Assembly: GCA_023389055.1 (NCBI GenBank)
Contig: JAEWFA010000038.1
Location: 62,001-126,000 of the forward strand
Reading direction: 5' to 3'
DNA: 64,000 bases
From: Pseudomonadota bacterium
GTDB lineage: Bacteria > Pseudomonadota > Gammaproteobacteria > Burkholderiales > Burkholderiaceae_E
Shown: positions 7,229 through 15,024 of the stretch, piece by piece
How the letters are laid out: every line of letters begins with the position of its first letter
Position numbering within the stretch: position 1 is the first letter of the stretch
Notes under the pieces: generated by a model
What the model was told of the DNA's origin: nothing
Databases searched by the model: none
What the model saw: only the letters and a program-made list of their open reading frames with translations
Translations under genes and position numbers: made by a program

Positions 7229-8797
7229 TCACCCGCGATCCGCGCCTCGCCAGGCGCGGGCGATCGCGGCGACGTCCAGCGCCCCGCGTGACGTGTCGAC
7301 GAAGATCGCGCTCGCGCGCTCGACGCTTCGCAGCGGTTCGCGACAGGACAGCTGCCGTTCGAGCACCTTCACGTCCGCCTCGGAAGGATCGGCGCCGCGC
7401 GCGAGCCTCGCGTCGACTCGCTCGCGAAGGACCGCTTCGTCGGCCTCGCAGGCCAGGATCGAGAACGGCACGTCGAGTCGTTCGGCGAGTTCGCGGAACC
7501 GATCGCGATCGGCCATGCGCAGGAAAGTCGCGTCGACGATCGTCGGCCAGCCGGCCCGCAGCGAGACTTCCGCCAGCTCGAGCAGTCGCGCGTACGTGCT
7601 TGCGGAGGCGTCAGCCGCGTACAGGCTCTCGCCGATTGCCGCGTGCGATCGCGCGAGCGCGCCGAGCCCGTGCAGCCGCTTTCGCTCGAGGTCGGAACGG
7701 ATGCGGATCGCTCCGCTTCGTTCGAGCAGCCGACCCGCCGCATGGCTCTTGCCCGATCCCGAGACGCCGTGCGTGATCAGCAGCCGCGGCTGGCGCGACT
7801 CGAGCAGTTGCGACGCAAGTCCGGCATAGCGCGGGACGGCAGACGAAGGCTCGCGCTGCCCGCGCCGGATCGACGCGACGAGCTCGCGCACGACCGCGCG
7901 ATAGGCCAGGTAGTAGCGCAGCACCGCCAGGCCCTCGTAGTCGCCGAGCGCACCGAGCCAGGCGTCGAGGAAGCGGAATGCGAGGTCCGCCCGATCGTGC
8001 GCGAGCAGGTCCATCGCGAGAAAGGCGGCGTCGTTCTGCACGTCGATCCAGCGCAAGCCGGGATCGAACTCGATGCAGTCGAAGGCGGTGACCTGCGAAC
8101 CGAGCACGACGACGTTGGCCAGGTGCAGGTCGCCGTGGCCTTCGCGGACCCACCCCTGGCGCTTGCGCATCTCGAACACGCGAGCCAGCCGCGAGGCCTT
8201 CGCCTCGAAGCGCTCGCGCATCACGCCCACCCACGCCGAGGACGACCGCGCCGCCGCCGCGATGCCGTCGAGCGCAAGTGCCGTATCTGCGCGCACGCGC
8301 TCGGCGCTGCCCCAGGGCTCGCTCGCGCCGGCCGACGGCGCTTCGAGCTGGAAAGCCGCGAGACGCACCGCGAAGCGCTCGACGGCCTGCGCATCGAGCG
8401 TGCCCGCCTCGAGCCGCTCGGAGAAGAGCGCTCCCGGCGCGAACTGGCGCATCCGCACCGCGTACTCGATCGCCGGACCCTCGCCGTCCAGGCGCGGAGA
8501 CTGCGCCTCGCCGCGGATCGGCACGACCTCCAGGTACAGCTCGGGTGCCATGCGGCGGTTCAACCGCAACTCCTCCTCGCAGCACGCGCGCCGCGCATCG
8601 AGACGCGCGAAATCGAGAAAGCCCAGCGTTACCGGCTTCTTGATCTTCCACGCGTGCTCCCCGTCGAGCAGCACCCACGAGATATGCGTCTCGATGAGCG
8701 CGACGCGACGTCCCAGCGTCGTCTCGAGGTGCGCGCGCAGTGCGTCGATGCTCACGCCGCCTTCGTCGGCATCTGCAGCGGCGGATTCGGCGTTCAT
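7229..8797 (-). CDS. APH-like kinase fused to P-loop ATPase
   Basis: The 522-residue protein joins two kinase-like domains. Residues ~15-310 look like an aminoglycoside-phosphotransferase/choline-kinase-type fold, with the catalytic loop HGDLHLANV at 221-229 and a metal-binding segment FDCIEFDPGLRW at 239-250. Residues ~335-515 form a small P-loop kinase with Walker A GVSGSGKS (344-351). This two-domain layout (COG2187 plus COG0645) is widespread in proteobacteria and still has no firm function. It is divergent from serC. The 254 bases downstream to the DHH gene show no recognisable gene. Confidence 0.85.
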   Translation of the reverse strand: MNAESAAADADEGGVSIDALRAHLETTLGRRVALIETHISWVLLDGEHAWKIKKPVTLGFLDFARLDARRACCEEELRLNRRMAPELYLEVVPIRGEAQSPRLDGEGPAIEYAVRMRQFAPGALFSERLEAGTLDAQAVERFAVRLAAFQLEAPSAGASEPWGSAERVRADTALALDGIAAAARSSSAWVGVMRERFEAKASRLARVFEMRKRQGWVREGHGDLHLANVVVLGSQVTAFDCIEFDPGLRWIDVQNDAAFLAMDLLAHDRADLAFRFLDAWLGALGDYEGLAVLRYYLAYRAVVRELVASIRRGQREPSSAVPRYAGLASQLLESRQPRLLITHGVSGSGKSHAAGRLLERSGAIRIRSDLERKRLHGLGALARSHAAIGESLYAADASASTYARLLELAEVSLRAGWPTIVDATFLRMADRDRFRELAERLDVPFSILACEADEAVLRERVDARLARGADPSEADVKVLERQLSCREPLRSVERASAIFVDTSRGALDVAAIARAWRGADRG

Positions 8798-8837
8798 CGC
8801 GCGACGATACCCCCAAAACGACCCCGGAACGGCGCGC

Positions 8838-8843
8838 TAGAAT
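8838..8843 (+). promoter_or_regulatory. TAGAAT -10 hexamer before serC
   Basis: TAGAAT lies 27 bases before the serC start in the short divergent region. The -35 side (AAAACG) is weak. The same hexamer precedes dctP, nrdJ and dapA in this window. Confidence 0.4.
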
Positions 8844-8870
8844 CCGCCTTTCGCCAACCGGGAAGACGCG

Positions 8871-9953
8871 ATGCGACAGGTGTTCAACTTCAGCGCCGGG
8901 CCTGCGGTGCTGCCCGAGGAGGTGCTCGCCCAGGCCGCCGCCGAGATGCTCGACTGGCACGGCAGCGGACAGTCCGTGATGGAGATGAGCCATCGCGGCA
9001 AGGAGTACATGAGCATCCACGAGCAGGCCGAGCGCGACCTGCGCGAGCTGATGGGGATTCCCGAGTCGCACGCCGTGCTGTTCCTGCAGGGCGGCGCCAC
9101 GCTGCAATTCGCGATGGTGCCGCTGAACCTGCTCGGTGAACGCGGCCACGCCGACTACGTGAATACCGGCGAATGGTCGACCAAGGCGATCAAGGAAGCG
9201 CGCCGCTTCGGCCAGGTGAATGTCGTCGCCTCGTCGGAAGACCGGAAGTTCACCTACGTTCCGATGCAGTCGGCCTGGAAGCGATCTCCCGACGCGGCGT
9301 ATCTGCATTACTGCGCGAACGAAACGATCGGCGGCGTCGAGTTCCCCTTCACGCCCGACTCCGGCGACGTGCCGCTCGTTGCCGACATCTCGTCGAACTT
9401 CCTGTCGCGTCCGGTGGACGTCGCCAGGCACGCGCTGATGTACGGCGGCGCGCAGAAGAACATCGGTCCGGCAGGACTGACCATCGTCGTCGTGCGCAAG
9501 GAACTGCTCGGGCGCGCGCGCGCCGGCATCGCGACGATGCTCGACTACAAGGTGCACGCCGACGCCGACTCGATGCTGAACACGCCGCCGACCTGGGCCG
9601 TGTACATCGCCGGGCTCGTCTTCCAGTGGCTGAAGCGCCAGGGCGGCGTGCCGGCCATCGAGAAACGCAACGTCGAGAAAGCGGCCCTGCTCTACGACTA
9701 CCTGGACTCCACGGCCTTCTACACGAACCCGGTCGATCGTTCCGACCGTTCGCGGATGAACATTCCGTTCCGGATGCCCGACGCCGCGCTCGACGAGCCG
9801 TTCCTGAAGGGCGCGAAGCAGCGCGGATTGCTGCAGTTGAAAGGCCACCGCTCGGTGGGCGGGATGCGCGCGTCGATCTACAACGCAATGCCGATCGAGG
9901 GCGTTCGCGCGCTCGTCGACTGGATGCGCGAGTTCGAGAAGAGCCACGGCTGA
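8871..9953 (+). CDS. serC: Phosphoserine aminotransferase
   Basis: SerC transfers an amino group from glutamate to 3-phosphohydroxypyruvate to make phosphoserine, and acts similarly in pyridoxal phosphate synthesis. At 360 residues it has the family length. FNFSAGPAVLP opens the protein, HRGKEY follows near residue 41, and the PLP lysine is K196 in YGGAQKNIGPAG. The C-terminus carries GHRSVGGMRASIYNAMP, a substrate-binding signature. The next gene, 16 bases on, is a phosphoglycerate dehydrogenase, so two consecutive serine pathway enzymes share an operon. Confidence 0.97.
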   Translation: MRQVFNFSAGPAVLPEEVLAQAAAEMLDWHGSGQSVMEMSHRGKEYMSIHEQAERDLRELMGIPESHAVLFLQGGATLQFAMVPLNLLGERGHADYVNTGEWSTKAIKEARRFGQVNVVASSEDRKFTYVPMQSAWKRSPDAAYLHYCANETIGGVEFPFTPDSGDVPLVADISSNFLSRPVDVARHALMYGGAQKNIGPAGLTIVVVRKELLGRARAGIATMLDYKVHADADSMLNTPPTWAVYIAGLVFQWLKRQGGVPAIEKRNVEKAALLYDYLDSTAFYTNPVDRSDRSRMNIPFRMPDAALDEPFLKGAKQRGLLQLKGHRSVGGMRASIYNAMPIEGVRALVDWMREFEKSHG

Positions 9954-9969
9954 AGCGGGGGAGCACGAA

Positions 9970-11154
9970 ATGCGCAACCCGACCCGCGTGCTGGTGCTGA
10001 ACCAGATCTCCGAAAGCGGGCTCGCGCGGCTGCCTGCGCCCGCCTACCTCGTCGGCTCCGACGTCGACTCGCCCGATGCGATCCTGTTGCGCTCGGCCGA
10101 CCTGCACGGCGCGACGATTCCGAGGTCGGTTCGCGCGATTGCGCGCGCCGGCGCCGGAACGAACAACATCCCGGTGGCGCAGATGAGCGCGCGCGGCGTG
10201 CCGGTGTTCAACGCACCCGGCGCAAACGCGAACGCGGTCAAGGAACTCGTGCTCGCCGGCATGCTGCTCGCCGCGCGCAACCTGCCCGAGGCGCTGCGCT
10301 TCGTCGACGGAATCGACGCCGATTGCGCCGACATCGAGACGCTCGTCGAGCAGCGCAAGAAGGCGTTCTCCGGTTTCGAACTCGCCGGCCAGACGCTTGC
10401 CGTGATCGGCCTGGGGCGCATCGGCTGCCTGGTCGCCGACGCGGCGATCCGCCTCGGCATGGACGTCATCGGCTACGACCCCGAGATCACCGTCGATGCG
10501 GCCTGGAGCCTGCCCTCGCAGGTGCGCAAGGCACATTCGGTGGGCGAAGCGCTGCGCGCAGCCCGCTTCGTCTCGCTGCACGTGCCGCTGCTCGCCGCCA
10601 CGCGCAGATTGATCGCCGCCGAAAGCCTGCGCAACGTGCAGCCCGGCACGGTGCTGCTGAACTTCTCGCGCGAGGGCGTCGTCGACGAGCCCGCAGTGCT
10701 CGCAGCACTCGACGAGGGGCGGCTGCTGCGCTATGTGTGCGACTTCCCGAGTGCCGCAGTCGACGCCCACGAGCGAGCGATCGCGCTGCCGCACCTGGGC
10801 GCCTCCACGCGCGAGGCCGAGGAGAACTGCGCTCGCATGGTCGCCGACCAGTTGCGCGACTACCTCGAGAACGGCAACGTGCGCAACGCGGTGAATTTCC
10901 CCGACACCTTCGCACCACGCGAGTCGGCGTTTCGCGTCGTCATCGCGAACGCCAACGTGCCGAACATGCTCGGGCAGATCTCGACGGCAATGGCGCATGC
11001 CGACCTGAACATCAACAACATGCTGAACAAGTCGCGCGGCGACATGGCATACACGATCGTCGACGTCGACAGCCCGGTCTCCGACGAGGCGATCGCGTCG
11101 ATCGTGCACATCGACGGAGTGCTCTCGGTGCAATACCTGCCGGCGGAGCGCTGA
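9970..11154 (+). CDS. serA: D-3-phosphoglycerate dehydrogenase, ACT type
   Basis: This 394-residue enzyme oxidises 3-phosphoglycerate with NAD+, the first step of serine synthesis. The nucleotide fold shows GLGRIG at 147-152. The catalytic segments are AGAGTNNIP (60-68), NFSREGVVD with its arginine, and a C-terminal catalytic histidine in LPHLGASTREAE. The last ~80 residues look like an ACT domain (RVVIANANVPNMLGQIST), the usual site for serine feedback. It is shorter than E. coli SerA because the intervening domain is missing, as in many bacteria. It directly follows serC. Confidence 0.94.
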   Translation: MRNPTRVLVLNQISESGLARLPAPAYLVGSDVDSPDAILLRSADLHGATIPRSVRAIARAGAGTNNIPVAQMSARGVPVFNAPGANANAVKELVLAGMLLAARNLPEALRFVDGIDADCADIETLVEQRKKAFSGFELAGQTLAVIGLGRIGCLVADAAIRLGMDVIGYDPEITVDAAWSLPSQVRKAHSVGEALRAARFVSLHVPLLAATRRLIAAESLRNVQPGTVLLNFSREGVVDEPAVLAALDEGRLLRYVCDFPSAAVDAHERAIALPHLGASTREAEENCARMVADQLRDYLENGNVRNAVNFPDTFAPRESAFRVVIANANVPNMLGQISTAMAHADLNINNMLNKSRGDMAYTIVDVDSPVSDEAIASIVHIDGVLSVQYLPAER

Positions 11155-11174
11155 AGCGCCGGCCCGTGCGGGTT

Positions 11175-11180
11175 TAGAAT
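11175..11180 (+). promoter_or_regulatory. TAGAAT -10 hexamer before dctP
   Basis: TAGAAT lies 45 bases before the TRAP binding-protein gene and 20 bases after the serA stop. This suggests the transporter has its own promoter. No convincing -35 is visible. Confidence 0.4.
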
Positions 11181-11224
11181 GCTCGGCCCCGCAGCAACCT
11201 GTTCGAAACCGGAGGAGACCCACG

Positions 11225-12265
11225 ATGGATCGCCGTTCCCTGCTGAAAGCCGGCGCAGCCGGTTCGGCCGCGCTGGCCGCCCCGTTCGTCGTCACGCGCG
11301 CCGCGCATGCGCAGAACTACCGCTCCGAATACCGGCTTTCGACGGTCGTCGGCACCGCCTTCCCATGGGGCAAGGGTGCGCAGATCTGGATCGACCTCGT
11401 GCGCGAGCGCACGCAGGGCCGGATCAACATGAAGCTGTATCCGAACGTCTCGCTGATCAACGGCGACCAGACTCGTGAATTCTCGGCGATCCGCCAGGGC
11501 GTCATCGACGTGGCGGTCGGTTCGACGATCAACTGGTCGCCGCAGGTCAAGGAGCTGAACCTGTTCTCGCTGCCGTTCCTCGCGCGCAACCACGCGGGGC
11601 TCGACGCGATGACGCGCGGCGAAGTCGGCAAGCGCATCCTGCAGATCGTCGAGAAAGCCGGCGTCGTCCCGCTCGCCTGGGGCGAGAACGGCTTCCGCGA
11701 GCTCACCAACTCCAAGCACGAGATCCGCACCCCCGCCGACATGAAGGGGCTGAAGTTCCGCGTCGTCGGCTCGCCGATCTTCAACGACACCTTCACGGCA
11801 CTGGGCGCGAACCCCACGCAGATGAGCTGGGCCGACGCGCAACCGGCGCTCGCCTCCGGCGCGGTGGAGGGCCAGGAGAACCCGCTGCACATCTTCACGG
11901 CCGCCAAGCTGCACACGCTCGGGCAGAAGTACGTCACGATGTGGGACTACGTCGCCGACCCGCTGATCTACGTCGTCAACCGCGACGTCTGGAACTCGTG
12001 GACGCCGGCCGACCGGGACATCGTGCGCGCTGCGGCGCTCGAGGCCGGCGAGCAGGAGGTCGCGATCGCGCGCAAGGGCCTGACCAAGGACGACCAGTCG
12101 CTGGTCAAGGAGGTCGAGGCGCTCGGCGTGAAGGTCACGCGCCTGTCCGACGACGAGAAGAAGGCTTTCGAGAAGGCAGTCCACCCGGTCTACGAGAAGT
12201 GGACGAAACAGATCGGCCCCGACCTCGTCAAGCGCGCCGAAGCCGCCGTGGCCGAGTCCACCTGA
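11225..12265 (+). CDS. TRAP transporter substrate-binding protein (DctP)
   Basis: The 346-residue periplasmic receptor captures a carboxylate-type ligand for the TRAP permease encoded just downstream. The N-terminus MDRRSLLKAG is a twin-arginine-type signal followed by a hydrophobic stretch and an AHAQN cleavage region. The mature part carries DctP features: FSAIRQGVIDVAVG, GLKFRVVGSPIFNDTF with the arginine that usually binds the ligand carboxylate, and GAVEGQENP. The ligand is not predictable. A good ribosome-binding site (GGAGGAG) lies 7 bases upstream. Confidence 0.95.
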   Translation: MDRRSLLKAGAAGSAALAAPFVVTRAAHAQNYRSEYRLSTVVGTAFPWGKGAQIWIDLVRERTQGRINMKLYPNVSLINGDQTREFSAIRQGVIDVAVGSTINWSPQVKELNLFSLPFLARNHAGLDAMTRGEVGKRILQIVEKAGVVPLAWGENGFRELTNSKHEIRTPADMKGLKFRVVGSPIFNDTFTALGANPTQMSWADAQPALASGAVEGQENPLHIFTAAKLHTLGQKYVTMWDYVADPLIYVVNRDVWNSWTPADRDIVRAAALEAGEQEVAIARKGLTKDDQSLVKEVEALGVKVTRLSDDEKKAFEKAVHPVYEKWTKQIGPDLVKRAEAAVAEST

Positions 12266-12282
12266 CGCACGCACGCGCGATC

Positions 12283-12330
12283 GGGCCGACCGGGCGCGAG
12301 CTTCGCCTCCGGCCGGCCCGTTCTCTTTTC
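12283..12330 (+). terminator. Terminator-like hairpin between dctP and dctQ
   Basis: Two 11-base arms (12283-12293 and 12309-12319) pair with one mismatch and are followed by TTCTCTTTT. It sits in the 70-base gap after dctP. It may stop part of the transcripts or shield the dctP mRNA end, giving more binding protein than permease. Function is inferred. Confidence 0.5.
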
Positions 12331-12335
12331 CGGTC

Positions 12336-12851
12336 ATGACCGACTCGAAGCAAGCGGCCAGCGACGTCGATCCGCGCGTCGCTCCTTCTGCGCGGCGCCT
12401 GCCCGAAGACTGGATCGGCGCCGCGGCCATGGCGGTGCTCGCGTCGATCACCTTCGCCAACGTCGTCGCGCGTTATTTCACCAACGAGTCCTTCGCGTGG
12501 ACCGAGGAGATCTCGATCTCGCTGATGGTGGTGCTGACGATGGTCGCGAGCGCCGCCGCCGCCGCACGCAACCGGCACATCCGCATCGAATTCCTCTACG
12601 ACGCCGGCTCGGCACGACGCCGACGCGCGTTGGCGATGTTCGCGGAGGTCGCGTCGATCGTCGCGTTCCTGATGCTCTTCGGCCTGTCGCTGCGATTGCT
12701 GTGGGACGACTACCGCTACGAGGTCACCTCGCCCGGGATCGGCGTGCCGCAGTGGTGGTACACCGTGTGGCTGCCGGTGCTTGCGCTGCTGATCGCCGCG
12801 CGCTCCGTGCAGCGGCTCGTACGCCTGGCGCGCAAGCGCAACGCGCACTGA
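12336..12851 (+). CDS. TRAP transporter small permease (DctQ)
   Basis: This 171-residue membrane protein has four hydrophobic segments, as expected for the DctQ subunit that partners the large DctM permease. NVVARYFTNESFAWTEEIS and ARNRHIRIEF are typical DctQ loop motifs. The start MTDSKQ is the first ATG after the hairpin that follows dctP. The gene sits between the binding-protein and large-permease genes, which secures the call. It has no transport activity by itself in known systems. Confidence 0.93.
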   Translation: MTDSKQAASDVDPRVAPSARRLPEDWIGAAAMAVLASITFANVVARYFTNESFAWTEEISISLMVVLTMVASAAAAARNRHIRIEFLYDAGSARRRRALAMFAEVASIVAFLMLFGLSLRLLWDDYRYEVTSPGIGVPQWWYTVWLPVLALLIAARSVQRLVRLARKRNAH

Positions 12852-12899
12852 ACGCCCGAAGCGTCGAACGATGAATCGGTTCCGCTTCCTGCTCCCGGC

Positions 12900-14183
12900 A
12901 TGATCGACTTCGCGATCTTCGCGCTCTTCATCGCGCTCACGCTCGCCGGCGTGCCGATCGGCGTCGCGCTGATGCTCGGGGGAGCGCTTGCGATCGGCGC
13001 GGCCGACCTCGGCTGGCTGTCGATCCCGAACAACTTCTACGCCGGCATCGCGAAATACCCGCTGCTCGCGCTGCCGATGTTCGTGCTCGTCGGCTCGGTC
13101 TTCGACCGCTCGGGGGTGGCGGGCCGTCTGGTCCAGTTTGCGCTCGCCCTCGTCGGCCGCGGCCCGGGCATGCTGCCGATGGTCGCGATCGGCGTGGCGA
13201 TGTTCATGGGCGGGATCTCCGGTTCGGGCCCGGCGAGCGCCGCCGCCGTCGGGGGCGTCATGCTCGCGTCGATGGCGCGCGCCGGCTATCCGCCCGCCTA
13301 TTCGGCCAGCGTGATCGGCGCCGCCGCTGCCACGGACATCCTGATCCCGCCGTCGATCGCGTTCATCGTCTACTCGGTGATGGTGCCGGGCGCATCGGTT
13401 CCCGCGCTGTTCGCTGCCGGACTCGTACCGGGCGTGCTCGCCGGCTGCGCGCTGATCGTCCCGGCGATCTGGCTGGCCAGGCGTCACGGCTTCGGCGCGG
13501 GCGAAACGAACATCGCGCGTCCGCCGTTCCTGCGTGCGCTGCGCGAGGCCGCCTGGGGGCTGTTCGCGCCGGTGCTGATTCTCGGCGGGATGCGCATGGG
13601 GTGGTTCACGCCCACCGAGGCGGCCGTCGTCGCCGTCTTCTACGGCCTGTTCGTCGGGATCTTCGTCTATCGCACGATGGGCGTGAAGGAGATCCTCGAT
13701 TCGCTGATCGAATCGGCCGAGGTCTCCGGCGTCATCATGATCGTCGTCGCGCTGGCGAGCATCTTCGCGTATGCGGTCAGTACGCTCGGCATCGCCGATC
13801 CGCTCACGCGCGCGATCCTCGAAAGCGGGATGGGCCCGTGGTGGGCACTCGCGGCGATCGTCGCCGTGCTGCTCGTCACCGGCATGGTGCTCGACGGCAT
13901 TTCGATCTTCCTGATCTTCGTACCGCTGCTTCTGCCGCTGGTGCAGGGCTTCGGCTGGGATACCGTCTGGTTCGGGGTGCTGCTCACGTACATGGTCGCG
14001 ATCGGTCAGTTCACGCCGCCGCTGGCGGTGAACCTGATGGTGTCGTCGCGCCTGGCCGGCGTGCGCATCGAGCAGACGGTGCCTTGGGTGATCTGGTTCG
14101 TGTTCGCGATGCTCGCGGTGCTGGCGGCACTGATCGCGGTGCCGGAACTGTCGCTTTGGCTGCCGAGGGCGCTGAACTTCTGA
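12900..14183 (+). CDS. TRAP transporter large permease (DctM)
   Basis: The 427-residue protein is the sodium-coupled transport subunit of a TRAP system in the inner membrane. It is hydrophobic throughout, with about 12 helices. Family motifs include GVPIGVALMLGG near the start, MGGISGSGPASAAAVGG, ATDILIPPSIAFIVYSV and FTPPLAVNLMVS. It completes a dctP-dctQ-dctM order. Forty-eight bases separate it from dctQ, and no separate promoter is evident. Confidence 0.96.
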   Translation: MIDFAIFALFIALTLAGVPIGVALMLGGALAIGAADLGWLSIPNNFYAGIAKYPLLALPMFVLVGSVFDRSGVAGRLVQFALALVGRGPGMLPMVAIGVAMFMGGISGSGPASAAAVGGVMLASMARAGYPPAYSASVIGAAAATDILIPPSIAFIVYSVMVPGASVPALFAAGLVPGVLAGCALIVPAIWLARRHGFGAGETNIARPPFLRALREAAWGLFAPVLILGGMRMGWFTPTEAAVVAVFYGLFVGIFVYRTMGVKEILDSLIESAEVSGVIMIVVALASIFAYAVSTLGIADPLTRAILESGMGPWWALAAIVAVLLVTGMVLDGISIFLIFVPLLLPLVQGFGWDTVWFGVLLTYMVAIGQFTPPLAVNLMVSSRLAGVRIEQTVPWVIWFVFAMLAVLAALIAVPELSLWLPRALNF

Positions 14184-14282
14184 TCGCCGTCGAGCGTCCG
14201 AGCGTTCGCGGCAACCCGGCTTTGACAACGCCGTGCGCATCGCGTTGAATCCGTTGGATCCCCGCCCTCCGGGAGCCGAATC

Positions 14283-14795
14283 GTGACGCTGCGTTCCCTG
14301 CTCTTCCTGGTCGTCTTCGGCGCGCTCGTCGCGTTCGTCCTCGTCAACTGGCAGGTGCTGAACGCACCGACCGTGCTGTCGCTGGCCTTCACCGAGGTCC
14401 AGGCGCCGCTCGGCCTCGTGATGCTCGCGTTCATCGTGCTCGTCACCGTGCTGCTGCTCGGCTACATCGTTTATCTGCAGATGTCGGGGCTGCTCGAGAC
14501 GCGTCGCCACGGCAAGGAGCTGCAGGTGCAGCGCGAGCTCGCCGACCAGGCGGAGTCGTCGCGCTTCACGGAGCTGCGTGCGTACCTGGAGTCGCGTTTC
14601 TCGCGCAGCGACGATCGGCGCGACGAGATCGAGCGCGCCGTGCAGGCGCGGCTCGACGCGCTCGAGTCGCAGGTCAAGGCGAGCGTCGAACTGCAGGGAA
14701 ACTCGCTTTCCGCCGCCCTGGCCGAGCTGGCCGACCGCTACGATCGCGACCGTCGCGACCGCGATTTCCCGGCAGGCGAGCGCTTCGATCGCTGA
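14283..14795 (+). CDS. LapA-domain (DUF1049-like) membrane protein
   Basis: A 170-residue protein with two N-terminal membrane helices (about residues 3-23 and 42-65), followed by a charged, probably coiled-coil cytoplasmic tail. The helix pair resembles the lipopolysaccharide assembly protein A (LapA, formerly DUF1049) domain, but the long tail differs from E. coli LapA and the level of similarity is modest. It begins with GTG, preceded by GGGAG. It stands alone between the TRAP operon and the ribonucleotide reductase gene. Role unknown. Confidence 0.65.
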   Translation: MTLRSLLFLVVFGALVAFVLVNWQVLNAPTVLSLAFTEVQAPLGLVMLAFIVLVTVLLLGYIVYLQMSGLLETRRHGKELQVQRELADQAESSRFTELRAYLESRFSRSDDRRDEIERAVQARLDALESQVKASVELQGNSLSAALAELADRYDRDRRDRDFPAGERFDR

Positions 14796-14874
14796 GCAAG
14801 CGCAGCGCGCGCCACCTCGTCGGCCAGTGCGGATTTTGGCACGAAAACGCCGCGCGGAAAGCGCAGGCCGAAGC

Positions 14875-14880
14875 TAGAAT
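14875..14880 (+). promoter_or_regulatory. TAGAAT -10 hexamer before nrdJ
   Basis: TAGAAT lies 145 bases before the chosen nrdJ start, within a 229-base gap. I looked in this leader for a cobalamin riboswitch (B12 box) and did not recognise one. Confidence 0.4.
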
Positions 14881-15024
14881 GACGACCGGCGGATGCCCGA
14901 TCGAATCCGGGATCGCACGCCCGATCGCACGCCGATCGCCCCGCCCGCATCGCTGCGGCGTTCCTCGCTCTTTGCCCTCGCAACTTCCCATCATCTGCGA
15001 AAGCCAAAACAACGGAACCCACGC

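Noticed and set aside
12228..14510. Very long minus-strand frame opposite the TRAP genes
   Set aside because: His-, Arg- and Asp-rich composition typical of antisense of a membrane protein in GC-rich DNA; the plus-strand genes are certain.
14821..15024. Possible sigma-54 site (TGGCACG at 14837) and cobalamin riboswitch before nrdJ
   Set aside because: The -12 element does not match, and no B12 box or supporting helices could be recognised.
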